Both the position numbers and the translations under genes were made by a program. This document shows positions 24,391 to 35,560 of a DNA stretch of 64,000 nucleotides, in pieces (positions within the stretch are counted from its first letter, which is position 1; every line of letters begins with the position of its first letter). Under the pieces are notes generated by a model. That model did no database searches. It was not told the DNA's origin and worked only from the letters and a program-made list of their open reading frames with translations. The stretch lies in the NCBI RefSeq assembly GCF_022539315.1, contig NC_066315.1, positions 48,775,174 through 48,839,173 on the forward strand. The letters run 5' to 3'. Origin of the DNA: Serinus canaria (taxonomy: Eukaryota > Chordata > Aves > Passeriformes > Fringillidae).

Positions 24391-27300
24391 TGGGCTCTGA
24401 GCTCTCTGCCTCCCCTCATGCTGGAGATGAATGCATGGTTTTAGACTGCTTATGTCTTTAAAATATCATTTCCCAGGGATCTATATAAGGTGGAAAAGAT
24501 CCCACTGAAATCAGGGAAAGTTTATATAAATCTGTAAAGCCACACACCAAGATCCAGTTTGGCCTCTAGAGCTGTGATGTTTGCTGCTCCCAAGCTATAT
24601 AGGGTTGCTGTATTCCTGAGAGTTTGTGTCCATGTAGATCACACCATGACTCCCACAGCTCTGACCCCAGCTGCTCCAGGCGTAACACGATCAAAACGGA
24701 GCAGAGAGACATAGAAAGGGGGAAAAAACAAAGAGACATAATCACCAATACTGCGTAACTCCAGGTATTTTTAACTGCTACATAGATATCAAAATCCCTT
24801 TTGAAACTTTCTGAGCTCTTGACCTCCTTGACTTGCAGCGCAACTGAATTCTTCAGATCACATCTTGAATGAAAATGTGACTGGTGGCCAGAAACATTAT
24901 TAAGCAGAACACTCCCATCAGGTATAATTCAATAGGTACAGTCCTGCTGCTTAACCAATGACATCTCTATTTCTTTTATACAGGCATTTGGCAGCAACAT
25001 TTCCCTGGAGCAAGGGCAAAATACAAAGGACAGTCTTTTGAACATTTGACTTCTTAGGGTATTTAGCTGGAAATCCCTCGTTCCTTATGGCACCTGCAGA
25101 TCTCAGCATTCCTTTTTACTTTCAGATTTTTTCCTAAATCCAACTTTGTCTTCCTACAGGTGAAACATTTCATCTTAGTTTTATTCATTCTGCATTTTTA
25201 CAATACATTAGCTTGCTTTCTGTCAATTATCAACAGGCTTTTTACATCTCTTAGTGCACAAATCAGTGCAGAGGAAATGTCACCAAAATTTCTATAACAG
25301 GGAGACATCTAAAGGAATTAACAGATTCTCTAAGGAAAAGAGCCATTTGAGGAATGCTTTTAGAAGGACCAGAATGTGACCAAGCTGACAATATAATATA
25401 GGTACAGCTGCTAGCTGGTGACTTTTAATACAGAAATGGGAACATGAATTAATTTCCTTGATCATACTGTTTCAATCTAAGGAAACCTGCAATAATTTAC
25501 ATAATTTCTATCTCCTCTCTTTCTGTAGGCAATTTAGGACAATGTGTAATGCTTTTAATCAGTCTTTTATTAGTATCCTAAAAAAGAAATCTTCCAAAAA
25601 CAGGTTGTGAAGCAATATAAACTCATGTACAATTAGCTCAGTTTAAAAATGTTTTCTCCTAATGGGATTATGTTCTGTAAATGATATTGTTTCTATGGCA
25701 ACTGCCACAAAAACCACACTGTGTTTTCAATAGCAACTTCTGCACCTGTGTACCAACCTTTCTTTCTGTGGTTTATGTTTTTGCTTCTCACAGTGGTGTG
25801 GAAGCAAAAAAAAAAAAAATCTGTGACCTAGAAAAGTTCAGGCATTGTTTCAGCTGCATTTCCAGGTACTATTGTTCACCATACTTCTCTCCTATTTTCT
25901 TGGAATTAAGTACAAATTATCTGTATTCACCATGCTGAAAAAAACCACCTCAATGCTATTGATGAAATATGTGTGCATGTGTCTGCATGGAAATAGAAAA
26001 GCACACTACTTAGTTTGCATGGTACCCTAGAAAAATGGGCAGATAATTTGCACAACGATAAAAAATTATCTTTGAAGGCTGTGACCCATATCAGTAAAAG
26101 CCAGCAATGAACAATTCTGTGTGGGCACATAGCTGTCCATAAAAACAGTCATATGAAAAGCCTTTTTCAAGCTTCTCCTTTCCACTCAAGCCAAGGAAAC
26201 ATCAGAGGCATCATTTCCATATATTTTCTTGAGAGTGGATGCTGGAAACAAAAGAGAATGAGAAATTATTTTTAATGTTATCCAAAGTAAGGTGAGGTAA
26301 AAATAGCTCCTTTATATTTTATATGTGTGTCTGCGTCTCATTTGGAGTCAGTTGCACTTAAGTGGTAGAAGTGAATGTCAAGCTCAAGAAAGAAATGTTG
26401 ATGAGGAGAAAAAAAAAGCTACCTGGTAAAAGTGGAATTTATCACTAGAAAAGATCAAATAGGTACCCCCAGAAAAGTGTGAGTCCAATTCCTCACCTAG
26501 CCTTTTCACTATACTCTCTCTGAAAAATAAAAATCATCAAACAACTTCAAATTCCCTCCTGAAGGAAGAGATGATGCTGCACTTATAATTTTGAGGGGCA
26601 GTCAGACACAACAGTGATGGATGCTGAGTTTAAACACCAGTAAGATTGAGTTCTGTTCCTCTAACACCCATTTACATTTCTGCCTTACCAAAAGCTTATT
26701 ACTCCTATACTGTCTCAACAGGAAAATTATGCCCTTTGTTCTTGCAGGAAAGTAAACATAAATCAACATGGTACTTGCAAACTGAAATCCCTAAACAAGG
26801 TGTAGAACAATGTCTTCAAAAGTTATCCTAGGCAAAAGAAGGTCAAAACCAGCCAGCTTTGCTGGAATAGAATGTCTAACCTCTTCAGAGAAGAATAGGG
26901 ACAAAGGGAATTACCAGATGTTACTCGGTGGAATACTGCACGATCTACTGTATTGAAGAGAAGAGATGCATTCAAAACAGCTAAAAGAGACATTTTATCT
27001 AGCAGTCTTGAGAGCTCAAAGTAAAATTCTGTTACCAATGTGACCTCTCAGCAATAGCTACTCCGCAAAAAGTGCCTTCATATTCCTTTCTTCATCCACA
27101 ATATACTCCTTGCACCATCTCCCTAGTCACCACTGAGGCACCAGGAGGGTGAAGAATTTGTTCTTATGCATGAGTTTATAAACACCAGCCATCCTTCCCT
27201 TTCTAGTGTATAATTGAGATTCTTCTGCTTAGCTGCGCTGAATGCATTCTCTTTATCATAGATTGACAAACCACTTTCACTCAAGTAACAAGCCATAGGA

Positions 27301-30300
27301 CAAAAGTCCCTCAACCTGAGTACAGAGAATTAAGCCCTACCACCAAAAAGGAAGAGAGAAGTAGATATCTAAGAATAACTAATTTTTTTTGGTTCCTTTC
27401 TGTTCTCCTAAAGCTAACGCAAAAGATGCTTCTTGTTACCTGGAGCATTACCAATTTTTTTCTCACTACATGTGAAAAGTAAAAAATAGAATGGTTCAAA
27501 ATTATAACCTCAGACTTGAATAACCAGAGCTCACTATAGTTTTTTATCTGCTGACTGAGGCTCAGTGTTAAATTGTTTAAAAAAATAATGATTGCTATGA
27601 AATGACAGGTTAAACATCTTCAAGTAGCCATCCATTTTGACTTATTAGTCAGATGAAGACCAAATTTTCAAATGACACTATAAAAGGGGGTGATCAGTTT
27701 ACTCACATACATGAATCCTATTGATTAACCTACACTAATAGAAAACAATTGCATGAGATAGCAACTTATTCTGGCAATCCACTAATATGTGAGCAATGGT
27801 CATCATCTCTGTGGTGACATTCATTAAGACAGAAAATGATTTGCTGCCAGGGATTACTGCTCAGCTATTCCCAATATTTTTAGACAATGGCAAATGGGGG
27901 ACATTTTTTGCCCAAGAAATGAAAGAGAAAAAAAGACACAGGACAAAGTGAAATTCTGCATGCTGGGGTCATTAAGTTTTCATTCTGTGTATTAAACATT
28001 AATGAATAAACTAGAATATAAACAATGATGAATAAAAGACTTTTTTGTTTTTACCATTTTTATTTAACTCTCAGACATTTTGTTTCTGAAATATTTAATT
28101 TAGAGGTTCTTGATATCCTCCTCAGTTATAAAATACCTAATTATAATTAGATCATGAGACTTACCTATCTGGACTGAAATGCCAAAAAGATAAAGGTTAT
28201 TTAATCATCAGAGTAATAACAGTTCCACTCTGAAGAGGGCTCTTGTATTGTTTGCTAGAGCCAAATCAAACTGTAGTGATTCTTGAACACAAAACACTAC
28301 AGGATCAATATTCACAGTCATGCAAGTATCAGAAAACCTGGGCTTTACTCAAAGCATTTCTCAGGATATATGAGAAAACCCTGAGTTTATTGCCCGGTTC
28401 TGACCTGCTCCCATTTTTGTAAGTGTTAAGGAACATACATTGGACTCTGAGTGTCTCCATGGAAGAGATGGTTTTCCAATATCCCAGAGCCAGCACTGTC
28501 ACTTCTGCCTCTCAGAAATTTGCCCACAGCCTGCTTGTGGCCGGGAGCTGGAGACAGCACCATGCTCGCACAGAAAGCTATCCTTGGAAATAAATTACTT
28601 ATGGCACAACACAATTGAATCTATTTCTGAGGTTAATCCATAATGACACAAATGGCTGGTTTTGCCTGGAAACTCACTGTGTTAAGCAAGTGCTGATCTT
28701 CCTGGGAGAGGAAAGTGAATCTTGCTGACTCACCAATGCAAATGCGGGGTTGGAAGGAAGATTGGGAATGACCCTGAAAAATGAAAGCCTAGGCAGAACA
28801 GCCCTCAAGGATGCAAACTCAGGGACAAATCTGGAGGCAAAATTTGGTTCATAATAATTATAAATGCCTTTGTAAGTGAAAAGTCACTCCATAATAAGAT
28901 TAGTTCTGACAATCTGAAAAACATGCTGGCTATATTAAGAGCAGTCTGAGAACAATCCCAGGCAGGTGTCTATAAGCCATCAGTATCTATCTGGAAGGTA
29001 CTAATAATTCAAAATGAGCACAGAAGGTAACAATATCATTTGGAGACGCAGACAACCAGAGAATATAGCGTAGAAGAGTGAGAAATAGGCTTCATAAGGC
29101 TTACAAGGTCTGCACTGACCCCTCTGACAGCTATTCATTCAGCTTGCTCTAAATTCAAATTTTTGAATAACACATAATCAAATATATATTATAATTATTT
29201 ATAAATTAGGCTTCCATCAGAGGAAAGCTATTCTTACTTCTCAGCCATATGAAAAAAAATCTCAAACCTGTAAGTTGTGCTTAAGAGATAAGATGAACTT
29301 ACATGAAGCATTTCTTCCACAGGAACTACATTGTGTGCAATCTGATCAGAAAACCAAGATCTTAATGTTATTATGCACAGTTGTAATCGACCTCAGCTGT
29401 ATACTCTTTTAAAGACATAAAAACAATAATAAAGTATTGTATAGTATTTCCATGTGTATTTTCAATTCAGAAGCACTGGAATGTAAGAACAGTTTTCTCT
29501 ATAGGCAGACCAATAAAATGTTCTTTTCCTACTCTGTGACCTTCCTTTTTGATGTCAGGACCAACTCTAAACTCCTCTTTTTAGACCAAGTTACCATGAA
29601 TTTTATTAAAATAAAAAGTACAACTGACATTTTCAAAATAATAATTTAAAAAAATGTTCTCACAGTGCCTCAGAGAAATCCTAAAAATCTTACACAGTTT
29701 GTCTTGAAAACCAGAGACAAATGTAGGCATACACCTGAGCTCTGCTTTTCTAGTCATCAGCTGGAAGTCTGGACTTCAAAATCCATCACAAAACCAAACA
29801 CCAGGCTTGGTTTGACAGTTCTGTGGTTGACAGTTCTGTGATTGATCTGTCAGTCTTGGCTATGTAGAAAACATTGAATATTTATACCCAGTGGAACAGA
29901 TTATTCCACAGTCCAGTGGTAGTGGTTCTGGCCTGGGACATAGTAAAGTGTTTCTAATCTCCTGTCCCAGTGACACTACAGCTCTTTGCATGAAGTAGAA
30001 AAGTTTGCAGACTATTCTACATTTGCTTATGACCTCTCCTTTCTTTCCTATCTACCCTCCTTCAGTCAAAACTTTCCCATCTCCTCGCTTTTATCTGGAA
30101 GAAGCTCCTTAGAAGCAATTGTAAGGAATTCCCATTAAAAAAAAAATAATAAATTTAATGATCTGGTTTTCCACCAGGAGCCCATGTTGTCAGAAAAATC
30201 TTTACCATCTATGAAAATGGTCCCCAGATGACTAGTTACAATTCTCCCAGGAGAGAATCATGAGCATCAGCAAAATCTCAGTTCTGTCCAGCCCTGACTT

Positions 30301-30491
30301 CTGAGAGATGTGGACTCTGGATCTTCTCAAACAACGAATAGTAAGCAGAGACAAACAACTGAAAGGCATACATTCCCTCAAAAAAAAAAAAAAGGAAGAA
30401 AACCTCAGAAAGTTTATTTATCTTTCTGCATCTCTGAATCCTATCAATAGTACCTTCATGTGCTACACATTGCCACCCCACTACCTCTGCA
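24391..30491. other. AT-rich unique DNA, no gene seen
   Basis: About 6 kb without a recognised gene or transposon. Short frames (for example 25681-25938, 26823-27038, 27123-27499 and 28426-28643) lack domains and often lie opposite one another. The blocks 27840-28160 and 28440-28640 look less decayed than surrounding DNA, but that is an impression, not a measurement. Confidence 0.5.
29812..29841. repeat. 15-bp tandem duplication
   Basis: 'ttgacagttctgtgg' (29812-29826) is followed directly by 'ttgacagttctgtga' (29827-29841), differing only in the last base. A local slippage product. Confidence 0.9.
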
Positions 30492-30600
30492 ATGTGTCAC
30501 GGAGGACTTGAATCATCTCTGAAGGACGTCGGCACACATCCCGCCAAGCATCTGACAGAGCGATCTGCGCGAGCTGCTTGTGATTGACGCCAACCTGCTA
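30492..30600. promoter_or_regulatory. CpG-dense block, candidate regulatory or conserved element
   Basis: Eight CpG dinucleotides lie within 90 bases (at 30500, 30527, 30530, 30542, 30561, 30568, 30570 and 30588), in a region otherwise almost free of CpG. The block contains 'gacgtcgg', close to a CRE-like ACGTC core, and 'ctgcgcgagctgc'. It is far too short for a classical CpG island. A frame from ATG 30492 to TGA 30587 (31 codons) spans it, but nothing marks it as coding. Retained CpGs suggest low germline methylation or selection. An exon fragment or a small conserved element are both possible. Confidence 0.4.
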
Positions 30601-33600
30601 CAAGTCATTTGTCTCCAACAAACTGTTCTTAACAGTTGTTTGATATATTTGATAGGAACTGGGAGGGGAAAATAATAATTTAATAATGCAACATGTCAAA
30701 GCTGTTTTATTCAGTAGAAAAGCTGTGGTTTTTTTATAGATGTCACTGGATTAAGTTGAAACAGCTAAAGCTCTGGTCTAGAGCAATTCTTGAGTAATGG
30801 ATTAAGTGGTTCCAGTTATGTTGAGAAGGCAAAACACAAAGGATTATTTCTTTTGCTGCCTTAATCTAAGACCAACCTGCCCTTCCTATCATGTTGATGC
30901 ACTGGCAAGCAGGGCAGTACCTCATGCAGGACAGCTGCTCTCAGCACTGGCTGAAATCCTGACAGGGCAGTGAGGAAAGCCATTTGTCCAGTGGTAATTT
31001 CATCACAGCTAAGACACTGCAGGAGCAAGAAGTCCCTGCTTGGGTAGAAGAGCTTTATGCAATTGATGAGAGATACAATTGTCAGTGCCAGGCTGTGTGT
31101 TGCCAGCACCATATGAAATTGTGCTTCCTTGTTTGCTCTGACTTTCTTCATGAAGGGAAGATGTCACGTGCCCGCCTTGGGGGGCATGTAAAAGAGTAAG
31201 GAGCTGGTGAAGGAGGCCACAGCCCCAGCACCTGAAGCAGTCCACCACCCTGTCAATTGCTGCTGCTCTCTGTCCATCTAGGAAAAGGAAGTCAATAACC
31301 AAACAAGACCCAAGAGAGAAGGGATCATTTGTAAAATCCCTTTCAGACCTTTCCATAAGCTTCACTGATGGAAAGGTCTGAAATATTAACCATATTTTTA
31401 ACAATTCTTAGAAGTCCAAAACACCCAAAAAGCCCATTAAGAAGAACATTGCAAACTAAGAGATGACATGAAAGCATTTTTGCCATTTGAAAGTCATAAG
31501 GGGTGTTGAGGTGATGGACCCCCACAACTGGTGGCACCTGTTTATCCCAGTGAGCTCAAATTCCATTAAAATGTAAATTTTTAATGAATAGACTTCTGAA
31601 GGTTCTCCACCTGAGTACCCCTGTCATTTTGTCTTGGGGAGAAGAAGGAAGCGAAACCCACGTTTTCAAGAACCCCTTCACAGTAACCTTTCCATCTTGC
31701 CAATGAACAGCAACAGTTGCTAAACTGTCACCAAGAAATATGAACTGAAAAGCCCTGGCCACAGCCACAACTTCTCAGAGAATTGTACTCTGGGTAAGAA
31801 GCTGATACAACAAACTCAGCTGTACCCATGCTGCCACATAAGCAAGTCCACCACGGACTACAGAAACCACTCAAAAGCTTGAAAAATACTGAAATGGTTA
31901 TGTCTGCAACCTGCTCTGCACTGCTGCAGCTACACTGACATCAACTCTTTTGGTATTTAAAAGAATTTGGTATTTTGGTATTATTATAATTATTTAAAGC
32001 TGTCTGAGCCAAGAAGCACAGTCCCATTTTCAGCTGCAGCACACACAGTCTCTCCACTTAAAAATTAATCTCAAGGTCTCCATCCTACTGTCTTTTCATA
32101 TCTGCTTCAGTTTTAGCAATTTAATATTTCCAAACATCTTTCTCCTGTTTTCGGGAGATCTTTTGTTCATAAGGATTTTAGGATTTTTTTTTTTTGGTTT
32201 GGTTTTTTTTTAAGATCCATTATTTCTGGCAGTTAAATTTGTTATTTTACTTGTCTGGGTTGGTAACTGTAGTGTAAGTAACACTCAGAAAAAGACAGGT
32301 GCTCAGTTCAATGTTTCCAAGCTGAGAATGCCTTGGCTCCTCAAGGAAAGCTTTTTCTAGAGGTGAAGCATTTAATGGGCCATTATCTGAAATTATTAAC
32401 CACCAACAAATACCACCTCATTCTCCTCCCAGTTTCAAAGTTATAATCTAGTGCCTTCAAAAACTGGAAGTTAGATAACTTTGCTGACAAATTGTACAGC
32501 AAAAGAAATAGTATATGACAGGCAATTGTGAATTCTTACTCTGTAACCATACTCAGGAGGCCTCAGAAATATCTCACGAGACGGAATCTCAAGTAGACAT
32601 TATTTAAAGCATTTTTTATTTTCTAAATGCCATTGAAGCAAGCAAGGATTCTCATATTAGCAATTCAGGGTGAATTTTTTTCTATTGAGTAGTAGAGGAT
32701 GACCTACATTAAATTCCAGTAAACACAGGCGAACAGTTGCTCTAAGAGACAACAGATTAAGGAACTGAGTGGCATGATACAAGATCAGTAAATACCAAGA
32801 TTTGGGGTCAGACTGTATTTGCTAGAATGCCTACCTGAGCAATACATGTTCATCCTATCAGTAAATCTAGAACACTTTTCCCAGGAAATATTAAGGAGGT
32901 TTCTTCCGAAATGAAACCCTAGCTGTCGGAGATTATATGCTAAGCTAGAGCAACTAGTGGTTTTGTAGACATTTTCAAAGTGACAATTTTTGGCCACAGG
33001 TGATATTTATCCCTCTGTTGCATGTAAATATCAGCTGTCTCTTGCACCTGTGTAGGCTTTTACTCGTAACCAAACTGAGTTCTGCAGCTCAAGAAATGCC
33101 ACATCTTTTTTTTGGCACTTTTACAATGAAATATTGTAATTCTCTTGACTCTGCCCTTCTTTCTGGACTGTCAGAAATGAAAAAAACAAACCACAAAAAG
33201 CAAATCCCTGGTATTCACATGCTGCAAATTATGTCCTTTGACCATCCAAGAGTTAGGGAGCTACTCAAGTTTAGTCAGACAGGCTCTTCCTACTATCATA
33301 AGAAAGAAACAGGTACATAAGACAATTCTTTCCTCCTTAAGACAACATAAAACATAACTGGGCTGAAGATAACTTTCCTATCAAAAGGAGTCTGGACTTT
33401 ATTTTTCTGTCCAGAGAAAATAAGCAATGCTGAGTTTTTAGTATGCAAGACTACTAATTTCAAGGTTCTCCTCACTTTGTTGAGTAAGTTGTTCTAATTT
33501 ATCTAGCTGCCACAAGACCCTGCTGTTGTAAGGTAAGTTGCCCTCCAGGTTTTTAATACATCACAGACCATGCAGTTCTAAAAGCCAAGAAAAGCACTGC

Positions 33601-34734
33601 TTTCAACTATTTCCCTACTAAATTATGCATTTATTGTAAATAAATAACTTTTGGGGAACTTGACAAACTACTGTGGGTTTTTTCTACCACTGAGGCAAGG
33701 TTATATCTATCAATTATTATATAAGGAAAATGAAAATTTTCAATTCCTGTGTGTCTGTCAGATTAGAAATTAAAAATTAGAAAGCTATATCTTGACTATT
33801 ACAGCTGCTGTTACTTCATATGTTCAGGCATACTTAGAGAAGCACGTGAAAGAAATCCATTCAGTAGCAATCTTCTTTTCTGAGTAAAAAAGGGCCATCT
33901 CTCAAGAAAGTATTCCTATATTCCCAGACTACCTATTTCACAGGAAATAAAAAATGTAAAGCCACAATCCCTTCCACTTAGTGGCACATTTGTATTACAA
34001 GAATCGCACTCATGGTAAACAGCTTCTAAGAAGAGTAGTTACAACTCCTCCCTAGAGAAAGAGGATGAAATAGGACAAGACACTGAAGATCAACATGAGG
34101 CTCAAGAACTGGAACTAGGAGAAAGATTTCAGATATCCAATCCCCAGAAAGTATTCAAAGGCACAGGACTCTTCTTGACAGATGGATAATTCCCTGAGTA
34201 TGTGGCATATCTGACCTTTAGGACTTAAGCCTGGTGTGACTGATAAGACAAGTGTGAGGCTTAGAGGAAAGGTGACAAGAACAAAAGACATTTGATTTAT
34301 AATCTTTGTGGCTAGTCTAAGTGTATGGAAAAGGAAAAAGATAAACAAGGCTACAGTAACACAAGACCAGCAGACAGGAAAAAGAGGAAAATTAAGGGAC
34401 ATGAAAACTCTCTAGGCATGGAAATTATTCAGACAGCATTTTAGAAAGTGCAGTTAAAATTGAACAGGCCAGATAATTGCCTAGAAATTAATAATCTAAA
34501 TTGTAGATCTAGCAGCAAATATTTTGTGTCTTTTGAGTTCGTGACAGTAGATGAAAACCAACATATTTAGACTTTTTAAGTGAATAAGTGAAAAGTTGTT
34601 TTTCCCCTCTAGTCTGCCTGGAAAGATAGAAAAGACTGAAACAAATTTTTAAGGTAAAAAACAATTAAAATATATGCTAAATGAAAAAGAAAATGTAGCA
34701 GTATATGGTGTAGACTGCATCCAACTATTATCAC
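30601..34734. other. Unique DNA, no gene recognised
   Basis: Contains the 131-codon minus frame at 31009-31404 and the 106-codon plus frame at 33000-33320. Neither shows a domain, signal peptide or repeat. The minus frame includes the perfect hairpin at 31341-31383, and the opposite strand is also open for 71 codons at 30984-31199, as happens in GC-richer non-coding DNA. A T-rich tract lies at about 32186-32211. No transposon recognised. Confidence 0.5.
31341..31383. repeat. 16-bp perfect inverted repeat (hairpin, 11-nt loop)
   Basis: The arm 'tttcagacctttccat' (31341-31356) is separated by 11 bases from its exact reverse complement 'atggaaaggtctgaaa' (31368-31383). A transcript would form a 16-bp perfect stem. 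This is shorter than a standard miRNA precursor stem, and I see no extended pairing outside the arms. It could come from a small template-switch event or from the joined ends of a lost mobile element. Confidence 0.9.
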
Positions 34735-35560
34735 TTTTCCTAATGAATCTGATTTTTTAAATGAAGGAAATGCTATAGGTCTCATTTATCTGGACTTAAT
34801 TAAAAAATCTTGCAGGGACTAAGGGAAAATTATTAAACTAGAGAAAATTTGTGTTAGTAAAAATATTATAATGCCTATAAAAATAGTTTATAGACAAGAC
34901 AAGAATACCAGTAGGGGAGAATGGATCTTTGGCAACCATATTTCACATTTTCATTAACAACTCAGCCATAATAGGTAGGAGCATGCTGGTGAAATCTCAG
35001 AATGATGTAATGCTGAGAAGAAAATCAAAGTGGCAAGGACTCTAGCATTGTCTTGGAAGAGCTGGAAGACTGAGACATAGATGTAACTAAGGGTTGAAGA
35101 TAATTACTTTTAAGTGCAAAATCACAGCTTTCAGGACAAATATCAGTAATTTCAGCTAAGGATTAGGACTTCATCCTATAAGATGAAAAGAAAAAGAAAA
35201 AGAAAAAGAAAACTAGCCGTTTATTTCAGGATCAACTACAAGCCACCAATGTACTGTTGTTGGGAGAAATGCAATCTTAAGTAAGATGCCTGACACAAGG
35301 CACTTCCTTGGGAGTTAAGGAAATAATAACAGTTGTGCTGAAACATCACATGAAACACATCTCTGGCCACGCACACTTAAGAAGTCAATTCAAACTGGAA
35401 TGTGCATGAGGAAGAATGACTAGAAAGGTCATCATTAGAATGAAAAATTTCACTTCTGAAAAGAAAGGGAAACAATTTGGCTCATTCAGTGTAACATATC
35501 TTACACTGTGGTGGGGCAAGTACAGGAAATGAGGAAAAATGCAAGTCGTATAAAGTTGTC
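34735..35560 (+). mobile_element. Ancient CR1-type LINE relic, sense
   Basis: A decayed sense copy of CR1 ORF2 reverse transcriptase and its C-terminal part. In order one sees 'ggaaatgctataggtctcat' with 'ttatctggacttaattaa' (34767 on), then 'aaattattaaactagagaaa' (34828), 'ttcattaacaactcagcc' with 'aggagcatgctggtgaaa' (34950-34998). These are followed by 'caactacaagccaccaatgt' (35233) and 'gtcaattcaaactggaatgt' (35385), the order expected for the plus strand. Many indels and stops are present and no coding capacity is left. An (AAAAAG)n run at 35182-35211 interrupts it. I infer the age class from its heavy decay and its resemblance to CR1 types shared with other archosaurs and turtles. The ends are approximate. 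Confidence 0.65.
35182..35211. repeat. (AAAAAG)n microsatellite
   Basis: Four to five units of AAAAAG (after 'gatg') run without interruption inside the old CR1 relic. Confidence 0.9.

Noticed and set aside
30492..30587. 31-codon ATG-to-TGA frame across the CpG cluster
   Set aside because: Too short to judge as coding, and CpG-rich sequence is often open by chance. Kept only as part of the CpG-block finding.
31009..31404. 131-codon minus frame, one of the longest in the window
   Set aside because: No domain, signal peptide or transmembrane pattern. Opposite-strand frames are open too, and part of it is the perfect hairpin. Composition is like GC-richer non-coding DNA.
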